The translations under genes and the position numbers were made by a program. The notes beneath the pieces are model-generated. The model was given only the letters and a program-made list of their open reading frames with translations, had not been told where the DNA came from and made no database searches. Below, in pieces: positions 22,610 to 34,530 of a stretch of 64,000 nucleotides of DNA; the stretch's first letter is position 1; each line of letters begins with the position of its first letter. Source of the DNA: Apoda limacodes (taxonomy: Eukaryota; Arthropoda; Insecta; Lepidoptera; Limacodidae); contig OX291552.1 in the NCBI GenBank assembly GCA_946406115.1, positions 5,518,001 to 5,582,000 on the forward strand. The letters are read 5' to 3'.

Positions 22610-22892
22610 TATTGGTCCTTCGAGCATTTGATCTAGCGCGCGGTTTGGTCAAAAGCAGGACCTGTCGCGGGTTGGGCGAACTAGTGAACATTGAACATTT
22701 AAGTGAGTGTAATGTCGTGGTGATAAACATTGTCAGAAAGCAGCATTAAAATACGAGGTAACATTATCGAAGATACAACAGTTTCAAAAACAACAGCGCA
22801 GTCGGAGTCGGAGCAGGAGACAACAACGGCTATCAAGAATCGAAGTAAGATCTTTCTAATTTTTTTAATACATTTTTAAATAATTAAACACA
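22610..22892 (+). other. BEL/Pao leader between LTR and gag
   Basis: The leader begins ATTGGTCCTTCGAGC just after the LTR, where a primer binding site is expected. I do not assign the tRNA. It is otherwise non-coding up to the gag ATG at 22,893. Confidence 0.6.
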
Positions 22893-24770
22893 ATGTCTGG
22901 ACTCTACGAATCGCAGATTGAGATTTATGAAAAGATAGTGAGAATAGCTACCAACTTTAAAAAAGACAGCGCTGAAAGGAAAACTGTAGATTATTTCAAA
23001 ACACGTTTAGAGACATTGGAACAGCTGTGGGCTGATTACCAGTATAATCATGACCGTCTGGCTACAGAAGAAAGTAGAAGCCATGTATATTTCACAGGGG
23101 GAGAATATCAAAAAACTAAAGATTACTACAAAAATGTAAAATCCGTCATTTATGGTCAATACCAAGAATTACTAGCTAAACTGAAAAATCCGTCGCTAGG
23201 CATACAAGACGAAGCGTCTGAGCAGTTAAGTACAGCCAAGGAACGTGAACTAACAGCCAGAAGTGAGTCAGTAAATCGACATCAAACATTAGTCCTGAGT
23301 CAAGGAACTAGTAGTAAATTGGATGAAATGCTACGAAAACAACAAGTTAACTTTAAAGCATTCTTAAGAACAGTCAAAAGTGTTGAATTAGAGTCCATTT
23401 CCGACAAATGGGAATTCGAAGATGTCCTGAAAACATTGGAAAATAGATGGTCTGCCATTGATTATCTTCATTGGGAAATAGACAATGACCTCGACGGGGA
23501 AAACGAAGAGTATCAAAATACTTTCACCCGACACGAAAAAACATATAAAGAACTTAAAAAATCTATAAATACCAAGATGTGGTCCGTAGCACACAGAGAA
23601 AAATCTACTCCGCAGCTGGATATACCTACATTTGGTGGCAACTACAACCAATGGGTGTCCTTCAAGGACTTATTTACGGAAGCAGTTCATAATAATACTT
23701 CTTTATCTAATGCCCAAAAATGAAATTTCTTAAAAGCAAAGTTAGAGGAGAGCCGGAAAGGCTAATACAACATTTGCAAATTAGTTCCAAAAATTATACC
23801 ATATGCTGGGAAATACTCAATCACCGTTTCAATAACAAAAAACTTATTTTTTCATCCCACATGAACATTTTATTGGGTTTACCTTACATGCAACAACAGT
23901 CCGTTATAATGATCAAAAAAATTCATGACATCACCTTAGAAAGCCTTAATGCAGTTAAAAATATGGGTGTCTATATAAGCACCTGGGACCCTATTTTAGT
24001 GCACCTTTTATCTCAGAAATTGGACACTGAATCGTTTGCAGATTATATAGAATCCTTAAAAAATCCTCGAGATCTTCCCATATTAAAAGATTGTTTAAAT
24101 TTTCTAGAAAGCAAATTTACATCTTTAGAATCATCTCGCATAAGACAAGACTCCACAATTCCAAAGCAAGTTCCACCAAATCAAACATCATTTAATATAA
24201 AAAAGCAATTTAATCATAATCAGTTTAATAAAAGTCAGAATCCCGCTAATAAACCGATTGCGAAAACGTTCCACGTGCTAAATATCAAATGTCCACTTTG
24301 CAAGAATGAGCACGGAATATACAATTGCAAAGAGTTTTTAGAATTACCGAACGAGGAAAAATTGAAGACATTAAATAAATTACACTTATGTATAAATTGT
24401 TTATTTAGCCACAATGGAAACCGCTGTAATTCTACTAAAAGATGCCGCAAATGCTTCGGTCAACATAATACAATCATACATGACGTTTGTGTAAAAACAA
24501 TGTCGCAACCGTCAACGTTCGGCGTAGGTATGGGAAAGAGCCGTAATGAAATGACAAATGTATCACAGAATAATACTTCCGAAATTTTATTAGCCACAGC
24601 ACTAGTCCAAGTTCGGGCCTTGGATGGATCCTATTATCAAATGAAAGCTTTAATTGATCAAGGTTCGCAAATTTGTCTTTTAAGCGAAAATGCAGCTCAA
24701 TTATTAGGACTTAAAAGACAAAAATGTCGGGGTATAATTTATGGTGTCGGTCAACAAGAAAACAACAATA
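22893..24770 (+). pseudogene. BEL/Pao gag and protease N-terminal half
   Basis: Gag starts at 22,893 (MSGLYESQIEIYEKIV) with a helical N-terminal region, passes the conserved PTFGG motif and WVSFKDLF, and has a frame change near 23,710-23,723. From 23,720 the frame holds the capsid C-terminal region, then three zinc-binding motifs (CPLCKNEHGIYNC, CINCLFSHNGNRC, CRKCFGQHNTIIH), then the protease with the active-site phrase ALIDQGSQICLL. It is cut off at 24,770, where an LTR terminus follows directly. Gag packages the RNA and protease matures the polyprotein. The rest of protease is on the minus strand at 30,824. Confidence 0.9.
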
Positions 24771-25084
24771 TGTTCGGGGCGAAGCAGGATGTTCAAATAA
24801 AAAGTTAATGTTCACAAAAATAATAGTTTATTAATTTATCGTTAAAATAGGTGTACAAAATAGTTCCAAATGAAGTAAGAGTAGAAAATGTTAAAAATGT
24901 TAATTACTAAAAATATATAGATAAAATGTTATTGTAAAATTGTTAAAATGTTAGGAATGCAACGATTCGCCACGCTGCCGAATAGTGCACTGACGAGCCA
25001 GCCGGCGCCCGCACGAGCGGCATCAGTTCAGTAGTTTTGACATACGAGTACGTCATAAGGGTGTTCGGTTGCATACACCGAACA
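24771..25084 (-). repeat. BEL/Pao 3' LTR (314 bp), in minus orientation
   Basis: On minus it runs from TGTTCGG at 25,084 to CCGAACA at 24,771, downstream of env. Its outer end directly abuts the protease codons of the plus-strand half. It differs from the 5' LTR by a small insertion and a few substitutions. Confidence 0.93.
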
Positions 25085-25167
25085 TGCTCCTGACCAGGAG
25101 AAGAATATCTGACATGTGACTGACACAAATTAATATACAAAATAACATTGAAAATAAAATTACAATT

Positions 25168-27099
25168 TTAGAAGTCTAGAGTCCCTAAATGTTTTTTAAT
25201 TGTTATAGGCGAGCATGCCTTATTATAAGTTTTTAAACTGCACTCTGCACTAGACTGGTTACGACCAGTGTAATTTTTCTGCACACTATCACTCACTTTT
25301 ACAACACTAGGTTGAATACGGTCAACCTTTCTTTGGTTTCGCGCACTCACCACACTATCACTACTGGATGATTGAAGCTCGATGTCCGGCGTAATGACGA
25401 CCAGTCGCTTACGGCGACGGCACCACCTCCACAGAAGAACTGCAGAAACTACGGAAACCACTATTACTGTTCCGTAACTAATAGTGTACTGGTGGATGTC
25501 ATGGGTGGATAAATTAGGTATTTGAGCGGTTTCTTCCTTTAATTTATTAATCTGTTTGTCAATTTTATATAGATCAGTTCGAATTTCTGCTGATTCGCTG
25601 CTGTCATTATTTTGTTCCGGAGACATTGTTAGGGTTATGATATGGTTTATCTGATCAATTTATGGTCTGGAAATATTCAGACTTATATCTATTTTGTTCT
25701 GATGTCTCTGATGTGAGAGCAAAGTAAAATCTTGAGCTTTCAATAAACAGTTTTGTTCGAATGTAATTATACCAGCTTTACTGAGTGAATGAGCGGTAAC
25801 TTGATCTCCACATATGATTTTAATAAAACAAGTATTACAGCAAAAATAAAAGTATTGCTGAGATTCATATAAAGGTATCCATTTGTTTTTACATGTCAAT
25901 TTTTGTGTTTTGCAGTTATCAGTAGAGTAATCATGTTCACAAAAATTATTATCATTGCTAAGGCGATAAATGGGTTTCTTTATCTGACACAAATAGGAGT
26001 TTTCATGGTACAGGCAGGATAATAATTCATCAGATTTAATTATGAAATAAGAATCTCTTTGAAGATTGACTGCTATGTGTTCGGAAATCGGTGTTATTTG
26101 TATCATATTGTTGTCCAATTGATAGGGAATGGGAATTATTCTATAGTATTTAAATTTATCTCGGCTGATAAGGGGAAAGGTAATTTCGAAAATAAGATAT
26201 TTTTCTGTCAGTCTGGCTTTTACATTCAATAATTTGTAAATTTGACGTAAATCTGTCTGAACGTTGTTGATAGGTAATCGTAATTCTTCTGTCAATTGGC
26301 TTGATATGATGCTAAGTTCATCACGTAGTTGCTCAGGAGTCAATAAGTGTATGCTGAATTGCCCATGGTAAATGTCCGTGATTGTGTCTAATAATGTGTC
26401 TTGAGTTGTTTTTAGATGTTGTAATAAATTATTAGCAGCCAATGAACAAAGCGTGAATTCTTGTGATGCTGTAATGTTGTTGATTTCTTTTTGTATAATA
26501 TTTGTAGATTTGTCCAAATAGTGCAAATGCTTGTTAATTACTTTGTGTTGTTTAGATATGATATCTTCCGTTGTCTTTAATAAATTATGTTCCGATTCTA
26601 TGATCGATGTTTGATTTTTCCACAATTTTGCTAAGTGATCTTGGTTACTTCTCACGAGTTCGATATCTTTAGTATACCGTTCTGCGAAACGCTCGTCCAA
26701 TACTCCGAACAAAGTGTTCGCTACGTAACCGATCCCATTGATAAGCCCGCGACGCTGTCTGGAGCGTGCGTTAAAATGCTGACTGAGCAGTAAGCTATTG
26801 TAATATTGCAGTTCCGAGTACTCGTGCCGTAATTGTGAGATTATCATGTTGCCAAGGACTCCTTTCGGAATATTATTACTAGTTTTTTCTAGGTATTCGG
26901 CCAGCTTTTCAAATGATTCGGTACCTTCCCGGTATGGTGACATATAATAGTATACTACTAGGGTCCATTTATTCCGGATTATGTACATGTCCGATATTGG
27001 GTCAAAGTAAATAGATTTGTTTGGCTTTAATTTTGTAACGTTATAAGTACATGTTGATGACGTCACTAATGTCAGGAAGAAGATTAAGGCCATAGCCAT
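25168..27099 (-). pseudogene. BEL/Pao envelope glycoprotein, F-type, with one in-frame stop
   Basis: On minus, ATG at 27,099 opens a hydrophobic signal peptide, an ectodomain with many N-glycosylation sites and a furin-like site RSRQRR at about residue 115. A glycine-rich hydrophobic stretch follows, as in fusion peptides of baculovirus F-like proteins. A helical central region and Cys-rich membrane-proximal part follow. A TAA at 25,660-25,662 interrupts the frame; the same frame continues with a transmembrane segment (about residues 540-560 of the whole) and a basic cytoplasmic tail ending at 25,168. The total is about 644 codons, normal for insect Env. The start overlaps the end of pol by 16 bp. 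The class is inferred from the cleavage site and overall layout. The protein would act in membrane fusion, but this copy is interrupted. Confidence 0.85.
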
Positions 27100-30000
27100 T
27101 GATAAAATTTTGTTTTGTTAGGTTGAGATAAATAAGCCACAACTGATTTTTTCTGTTCATTCTGCTGACGATTACTGTTTGATTGATCTGGGAAATCTAG
27201 TGGTAAAATTGATAATTTGGTGATTGGTTTTTTGAAGTTCCCTTTTATTGTTTTGAGAGTGTCTACTCTCACTAAACCATCACTTCCGGGATGAAGTTCG
27301 ATGACACGATCCTTAGCCCACTTCCCTATTGGTAGATTCTCGTCGTGAATGATGACTAAATCACCAATCTGGATGTTTCTTTGTGGTTTGAACCACTTAC
27401 TTCTTGTTGTTTGTTGGCTAAGGTATTCAGTTTTCCATCTTTTCCAAATGTCCTGAACTATTTTTCTTGTTAAGTGCCATCTACTTCTAGCATCTTCTTT
27501 TTGTTTGTATGACGGTCAAGCCAGATCTTCCTGTTAAGAAGTGAGCGGGGGTTAAAATCTCTAGGTCGTCGATGTTTTCTGTCAAAGCACATAAAGGCCT
27601 TGAGTTTAAGCATGCTTCCAGCTGAGTTAAAATTGTTGAAAATTCTTCAAAAGTTAATTTTTGTTCCCCGATTACTCGCTTCATAAGAAACTTAAGGCTC
27701 CGGACTGCTTGCTCCCACAGTCCCCCAGCGCTAGCCCACGTAGGTGCATTAAAATGCCACTCAATGTTCATCTCTGTTAAATTTGTTAATAAGTTATTAC
27801 CAAAAATCTGTTGAAAAGTCAAAAATTCTTCTTCAAGTAATCTGTTAGCCCCGATGAAATTTGATCCATTATCGCTATATATGTGACGTGGCGCACCTCT
27901 TCTCGCTGCCATTCTCCTTAGGGCAGCTAAAAATGCTGAACTAGTCAGATCGGACACTAGCTCTAAATGTACGGCTTTGGTTACCATATAGATGAAAACT
28001 GCTATGTAACCTTTGGTTGTTTTTACTCCTCGTCCTTTGTTGACCTTGATGTCAATAAATCCTGTGTAATCTATCCCGCAGTGGTAAAATGGAGGAGCAG
28101 GGTTTGTGCGACACTCGGGTAAATTTCCCATGAGCTGTTGTTGTTTAGTCGGAGTTTGTTTTTTACAAGTTAAACATTTTTGTAAAACCTTTTTTACTGT
28201 ATTGTGTCCGCTTGTTATCCAGTACTGTTGTCGTAGATTGGCTAACGTCAGACGTGGCCCACCATGATATGTCAACTGATGAGCCTGATCAATGAGCAAC
28301 TTAGCTAAACGACTGTTCTGGGGTATTATTTTGGGATGTTTCATTTCAGGATGTAAATGTGCGTTTTTTAATCTTCCACCCACTCTGAGAACGCCTGCTT
28401 GGTCAATGAAAGGATTTAAATTTAATAGTTTGCTTTTTGAACGTACTTTACTATGTTTATTTAAATATTCTATGTCTGTCAAAAATTCCATTCTCTGTAC
28501 ATGTTTTAAAATCAATGTTTTTGCTTTACGAAGTTCCTGTAATGTTAAGTAGCTAGGTAATTGTTTACGCAAAGTGTTAGGTGTCAGTGCACGTAATAGC
28601 CAACTAAGCACTCGTGTTATCTTTGTAAAGGAACTGTATTTTTCCAGCAAGCTATTAATAATGCTATTTTCTGATTCTGTTTGGATAATGTTAGTTTGTC
28701 TTGTGGTTTTTATCTCCAGAACTGTGGTCGGAATATTTTTTTGTATATTGTTTTGATCAAATGTTTTGAGCCATTGAGGTCCTTCCCACCACAAAGTGTA
28801 TTCTTTTAGCTGAGAGGGATATTACCCACGGCTCGCGCTATCTGCGAGATTTAGGGTTGTTTTTACGTAGCGCCATTGATAGGGTTGCATTATTGACACT
28901 ATTTGTTCTACTCTGTTAGCCACAAACGTTTTCCAGCGAGTTGGTTCCCTGTTTAACCACCCATAAACGACCATGGAATCTGTCCATCCGTACGTTTCTA
29001 TTTTATATTGTTTTAGACAGTCTTTAATTTTTTGCATGAGTTTGGAAAGCAAATGAGCACCACATAATTCCAACCTTGGTAATGATGCGCATTTTTTGTG
29101 TGGCACCAGTTTTGTTTTAGCAGCGACTATGACTACTTTTGGTAGATTTTTAACTCTTGCGTAGACTACGCAGGCATAGGCTTCCAAAGACGCATCACAA
29201 AACCCATGTAATTCAATGACGTCATTTGCGGAAGATCCGATCCATCTTGGTATTTTCAAATTATTTATGTTTCCAATATCCGCTTGTAACTTGGACCACT
29301 CCTTGTATATATCATCTGGTACTGCATCATCCCATTGTAAATTTAATTTCCATAATTTTTTGAAAAAAAATTTTAATTTTGTTGTTATTGGCGCTATCCA
29401 TCCTAATGGGTCATATAATTTAGAGATTTCTGACAATAAACCTCTCTTATTAGGCCTTGAATTTTTTGTTAATATATTACATTTGAATGTGAAATTATCT
29501 TCTGATGTATTCCAACAAATACCTAAAGTTTTAGGTTCATTATCTATATCGGATTTTGAATTTAAAATAAATTCCTCTTTTCTCTGTACGTCTTCTATAT
29601 TTTCGAAAATTTTTGGTTGATTAGATGTCCATTTTCTAAGTTTAAATCCTGCTGATTCCAGTAATTTTTTTAAGTCATATATAAATTTTCTTGCTTCGTC
29701 AACTGTATTCGCTCCATGTAATACGTCATCCACATAAAAAGATTCCTTCAATAATTTTGCCGCTGCTGGATAGGCATCACGTTCATCTGAAGCTAATGTT
29801 TTTAAAGTCATTAAAGCAAGGAATGGACAAGCTTTTTGCCCATAACTTAATGTTCTTAGACAAAAAAATTTAATGTTATTATTTAAAGAATCTCGCCACA
29901 CAATTTGTTGTAAATGTTGATCTAATATGTTAACTAAAATTTGGCGGTACATTTTCTCAATATCCCCTGTAAATCCATATCTATACTGTCTCCACTTTAT

Positions 30001-30824
30001 TAACAAGGTTTGTAAATCTTGCTGTAGGTTAGGACCTTTATTCATGAGATCGTTAAGACTGTAGCCAGAAGATGTTTTTGCTCACCCGTTGAAAACTACA
30101 CGCAGTTTAGTCGTAGTAGAGTCTTGGCGTTCGACGCCGTGATGTGGCAGATAACATTCAAGTTTTGTGTTTTTGATGTCAGATGGTGTCATGTGACCTA
30201 ATTCAATATATTCATTAATGAAATCTTTGTAAAGTTTAGCGAAATGTTCTTGTTTTTGAAACCTACGCTCTAGATTGTGAAACTGGGCCAAGGCCAAATG
30301 TTTAGATGTCCCCAATTTGGCCTCATAATTATCTTTCATAGGTAAACGTACTTCGTAGCGACCGTCTTCTTTGCGCGTAGGCGTTGTGTTGTAGAAGTCG
30401 ACACAACTTTGATCTTCTACTGATAAAGGAGATTGTTCACTAATTTCTTCCAATTCCCAGAACTGTCTTATTTCATCTAAGTTGTTTATTACGACATTGC
30501 ATTGAAACGTTTTTACGTTTCCGCAAAGTATCCACCCTAGTTGTGTTTGTTGTGCTACCGGTTGACTCGCATGTTCACCCTTTATAATGCCGCTTAACAT
30601 AATCAGGGAGTAAATTTCAGCACCTAGAAGTAAGTCTACCGGGCCACTCTTATGAAACTCTGGGTCTGCTAATGTAATATTCTCTATAAAAGGCCAGTTC
30701 GGCTTGGAGATTTGTTACGAAGATTTTTAATTAAGTTATTCATTATCAAAACTTCAGTTTGGAATGTGAAATCATTGTAATTTGATTTACACGTGATATT
30801 TGCTTTTCCTTTACAGCTGTTTTC
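27084..30824 (-). pseudogene. BEL/Pao pol: protease C-terminus, RT, RNase H, integrase
   Basis: On minus from 30,824: the rest of protease (VLIMNNLIKNL and VDLLLGAEIYS), the RT N-terminus (QTQLGWILCG), RT with YVDD (near 29,735), RNase H (HGFCDASLEAYACV), integrase with an H-H-C-C zinc motif (AHQLTYH and CLTC), the DDE residues (HCGIDYTGF, YSDNGSNF, GGLWEQ) and the C-terminal IGDLVIIHDE and VIELHPGSDG region. Breaks are a frame change near 30,700, stops at 30,082-30,084 and 28,822-28,824, and a frame change near 27,500. The final part ends at 27,084, overlapping env. This polyprotein copies and integrates the element; here it is not functional. Confidence 0.92.
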
Positions 30825-31047
30825 TGTGTAAGAGTGGTTAAAGTGCGCCAGCGGTCCTTCTAGCTTCCCGCAGGGTTCGCAAAGTAATCGCGACCAGATT
30901 TGATTTTTTTTCTTTTTTAGTATTTTTTCGTTAATATTTTTATTTATTTTTAAGGAATTATCTTGATATATTACACTATCTTGATATATTTCATAATGAA
31001 TAGTTTGTTTTATTTATTTCTTATAATATCATATTTTTATTTGTTTG

Positions 31048-31145
31048 GGGTCACTAGAGCATGCGACTAATTGTGTAATTTTCTTAATGCGCTCAATTAA
31101 GGGTTAACATGACGGAGACCGCATGTTCGAATCCTGCAATATTTC
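31048..31145 (+). other. Possible tRNA-derived sequence
   Basis: AGAGCATGCGACTAAT resembles a D-arm to anticodon-arm junction, and ATGTTCGAATCCTGC resembles a T arm with a good B box (GTTCGAATCC). The spacing between them is too long for an ordinary tRNA and I cannot close an acceptor stem, so at most it is a tRNA remnant or SINE head. Confidence 0.3.
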
Positions 31146-31705
31146 ATTTTTTGTTTTCTTTTAGTTATTCTGATGTAATTTCCAAGCAAAGATTAGTCGC
31201 CCAACTGGTAAATATTATAAGGATATACCTTTGAAATTAACTTTTTTGAGCTGTAACGGCGACATCTACAGGTTTTTATTCTTAAACATTGCGTCGAAGC
31301 TTCACTCGTAGAGGTGGGACAGTTTAAGGTTTTTGCCACAGATTGAGTGTTTTCAGTCACATTCCTGATAAAGTTTCCTGGATTAATAGCTGTGCCACTG
31401 AAAGCCATACCTCTAGCAAATGTGCCTGAAACACAAAGATAAAACTAAGTTCGGTAGCAAGTACCGCACGAGCAACTTATCTTGAGAATATTTTTTTTAT
31501 ATTTGAGAATTTATGCATTAAAATTTTTATTGCGTCTTTTAAAAATCATTTTTTTAGCGATAAAAACAAGCAGCTGAACATATTTTGCTGAAACTCATTT
31601 CAGATCTAAGTCATAACGTTGGCGTATCGATTGATATGGTCACGAGAGTAAATTGGTCCATTGGTTCTTGAGATATCGAGGTGCAAAATAAAGCTAACAG
31701 ACAAT

Positions 31706-31757
31706 CACACACACACACACAAACACACACACACATACACACACTAACACACACATA
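31706..31757. repeat. CA microsatellite
   Basis: Nearly uninterrupted CA repeat of about 52 bp with a few substitutions. Confidence 0.9.
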
Positions 31758-32125
31758 AATCACTCTCAAAATTATGGCAAACGATTTTGTAGCTTGCAAA
31801 ACGCAAATTTAGCGATTTCGATTTTTGGACCTATTATTATAACTTCCCTCAAGTGTTACTGTAACTATAACACATCTCGCAATCAAGTAAAAAACGGATG
31901 AATTGTACGTATGCCAGGTAGGCAGGTATGTGCATAACAAACAAACTAGGTCTTACGTTTCATTCACAAGAGCGCTCTTTCAACGGGCGTTAAAAAAAAT
32001 GTTTAAATGGCACAAAGCGATAGGCATGTGTTTGTTCACACGCGACGAACTACCTACGTGTTTCTGTTCTGATGGAAGTTAAAAAAGCGCACGAGTCGCG
32101 TTAGCACGTTTTGTTGTATTGCTTT

Positions 32126-32252
32126 TTTTTTTATCTGACTATGCAGTTGGCGGATGCAGCCATTACTGCTTCACCGGACTTTTTGTGCGAGACTCTGAAG
32201 GAGTCTCATGGAGTCTCAGCCTATAAAACGCCCAACGCCCAACGCTTACAAA
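32126..32252 (-). mobile_element. Jockey copy 4: 3' UTR fragment
   Basis: A poly(T) run at 32,126-32,134 is followed by sequence matching the 3' UTR of Jockey copies 1-3 (CTGACTATGCAGTTGGC, ATTACTGCTTCACCGGAC, CGCCCAACGC). It is severely 5'-truncated and contains a small internal duplication (GAGTCTCATGGAGTCTCA). Confidence 0.85.
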
Positions 32253-32261
32253 CACAAACAA

Positions 32262-32690
32262 AAATATTTTTATATTTGAGTTGATTGAATGAAAGGTAAA
32301 TTGCGGTATACGATTTATGACGTATTAAAAAAAAACTACTTACTAGATCTCGTTCAAACCAATTTTCGGTGGAAGTTTGATCTTAATTTTTTTTTAGTTT
32401 TATCATTCTTATTTTAGAAGTAACGGGGGGGGGGGAACACAATTTACCAATTTTTACCAAGTGTCTCTCGCGCAAACTATTCAGTTTAGAAAAAAACGAT
32501 ATGAGAAACCTGAATATCATTTTTAAAGACCTATACACACAGAATACATCTACTTACCACGTTTCATCAGTATAGTTCTTATAGTTTTGGAAAAAAGTGG
32601 CTGTGACATACGGACGGACAGACAGACGAATCCATAAGGTTTCCCTTTTTTGCCCTTCGGCTACGGAACCATTAAAAGAGTTGGCTCGAT
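32262..32690 (+). repeat. Dispersed repeat, right part (relative of 52,316-52,968)
   Basis: The blocks TTTGAGTTGATTGAAT, GACGTATTAAAAAAAAACTA, ACTAGATCTCGTTCAAACCA, TCGCGCAAACT and CTACGGAACC occur in reverse order and orientation at 52,316-52,968. It contains a G-run at about 32,425 and a GACGGACGGACAGACAGACG-like tract. Confidence 0.7.
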
Positions 32691-33991
32691 AGAGCCTGCT
32701 CAGCTGTGTATTAGAATTGAAGCCTACTGGTTGTTATAACTTTGCTGCATAATAAAAGCAATGGAAGTATAAAATGTATAAAGTGACGCTGCCGAATCTG
32801 AATGAACATCCAGTATTTAAAAACACTCCAGTTAAGTACAAGTGATTATGTAACTTGTTTGTAGAAGATGATATTTCAATTTGTATTTTTAATTATGTAT
32901 ATTTTGTTATAGTATAAATGTTAAAATAATATTAATAAATAGTACCTAGCTGAGAGTTTTATATCTTTGTGGCATTTGGCTTGACCAGTCATAAAGGTCC
33001 TTAAGTACTTATAATTGTTCTTTTGGCAGTTTGTGAACAGCTTACGAATCTTAGAAATACTTAAAGGCTTATTTGTGTTTTTACTTGAAACTCGTAAAAA
33101 ATGTGATAATTTTGTTATTCTAATAAAACATTCAAAAGAGCGACCGCTATAAAGTTTCTTTCGCCGTATCTTCTTGCTAGAACGCCACTTTGATTCCGAA
33201 ACGATAGTTGCATAAAGATATTATATATATATTCATTTTTAAAACTTACTTCAGACTTTTATTTATATATCCTATCCTCAAAATACCTACCTACATTATC
33301 ATATTTATATACCGTCAAATCTAACACGTTCGTATGAACACAAATATTAGGAACGGTAAAATAGAGTCAACGTCGGGTTTAACGACATGCTTTGTAAACT
33401 CTGGTGAGAACAGGGCCTTAACCACAGATTATATTATAATCAGAGTTCTATACAAAATTAGGTAGAGTGCAACTTATTTTTTGACTTTCTGAACTTGGGT
33501 GTTTGGTCACTAGTGTCGATTTAAGTTGACATCATTTTAATATGGCAACTGTATATTTTACTTGTGAAATTCTAACAATATTGCATACATACGGATAACC
33601 TTCTTTATAAAGTCGGATAAAATGAATTAGAAACATCAAGATATAGATTTGTATCCCGAGGTTTCATTTCAACGGTTTCGAAGCTTCATTACTAAGCCTT
33701 CGCAGTTTGTCTGTTTGTCCGACCATCAAAAGGCGCTATCTTGTAGATCGAAATAGGTAGAAGCATGAAATTTTCACAGAATATGTAATTTATTGGCGGA
33801 TTATAATAACAATTAATAAAATTTTATTTTTTATTAAAATTTTTATAATTTTTTATTAATATAAATTTGTATTTTAGTTAATAAAGTAAAAATTCTAGGC
33901 ATTTACCAACACAGGAAACACGTTTTCGCTGTGCTCTACCGTTAAAAAAAGTAATACATTTAATTATTAGTGATTATTAGTGAGCTCTAAA
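32691..33991. other. Intergenic, no gene seen
   Basis: AT-rich. Around 33,480-33,560 it shares phrases with 15,410 and 16,880 (dispersed repeat). No coding frame is supported. Confidence 0.4.
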
Positions 33992-34050
33992 GTACAACAA
34001 CAAATAATAAAAACCGGTCAAGTGTGAGACGGGCCAGAGCCATTACTAAT
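33992..34050 (+). repeat. Short dispersed repeat end (AACCGGTCAAGTGTGAGACG)
   Basis: The sequence from GTACAACAAATAATAAAAAC through GACGGGCC recurs in inverted orientation at 47,950-48,002. It is the terminal part of a small dispersed repeat. Confidence 0.65.
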
Positions 34051-34530
34051 CGTATCTTACATTTTTTTGTATACAATTAAGGTAGCAAACAAGCTTGCGG
34101 TCCGCCTGGCCCTTACAGCACCTGGGCCATCACTCGCGCGTTGCCGACCTTTCAAATATGTAATAACTTCTTTCTACAAGAACCACCTACTTTAGTCCTT
34201 AGTTACCGTATCAGTGCCATCTAGCAATTTTTTAGCGAAACAGTAACACATTTTTTTGTAAGAAAAAATATTCAAAGGTTAGTAACGTCGGGCTTGGTCA
34301 GTCAATAGTCAATATACCTTTTTGTTTATTTATGGGTTTTAATATGTGTTTCATGACATCATGATATGGTTTTTTAAATAAACATTGTTTAAAAATTTTT
34401 TTGGGAGGTTTTTTTCTAAAACGTGTTTTGGGACTGGTTGTCCCAGATTAATGGGTCACATGTCACAACTAATACCGTAAATGTTCCCTGCCCTATTTTG
34501 ATGACTTCTTTGGTGGTTTTGCTATATTAA

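Larger units (their letters stand above)
22306..30824. mobile_element. Env-bearing BEL/Pao retrotransposon with internal inversion
   Basis: The order on plus is 5' LTR, leader, gag and the N-terminal half of protease (22,306-24,770, plus strand), then 3' LTR, env, integrase, RNase H, RT and the rest of protease, all inverted (24,771-30,824, minus strand). The protease reading stops on one side at ...GQQEN and resumes on the other at ENSCKGK, so the two halves fit as one gene. One breakpoint is the exact LTR terminus. The family is BEL/Pao, from the gag knuckles, DQGS protease, YVDD RT and the integrase form, and it carries an F-type envelope like that known for roo-like elements. All coding parts except the LTRs contain breaks. 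Confidence 0.9.
30825..32125. other. Flank of the BEL/Pao element with simple repeats
   Basis: No gene is seen. It holds a tRNA-like B-box stretch (31,048-31,145), AT-rich sequence and a CA microsatellite at 31,706-31,757. No copy of the BEL/Pao target-side sequence (GCGTGG) follows the inverted half. Confidence 0.5.

Noticed and set aside
24765..30830. Simple nested insertion of a second BEL/Pao element into the protease of the first
   Set aside because: A nested element would need its own gag and 5' LTR, and the rest of the first element on the far side. Neither is seen, and the two protease halves fit each other.
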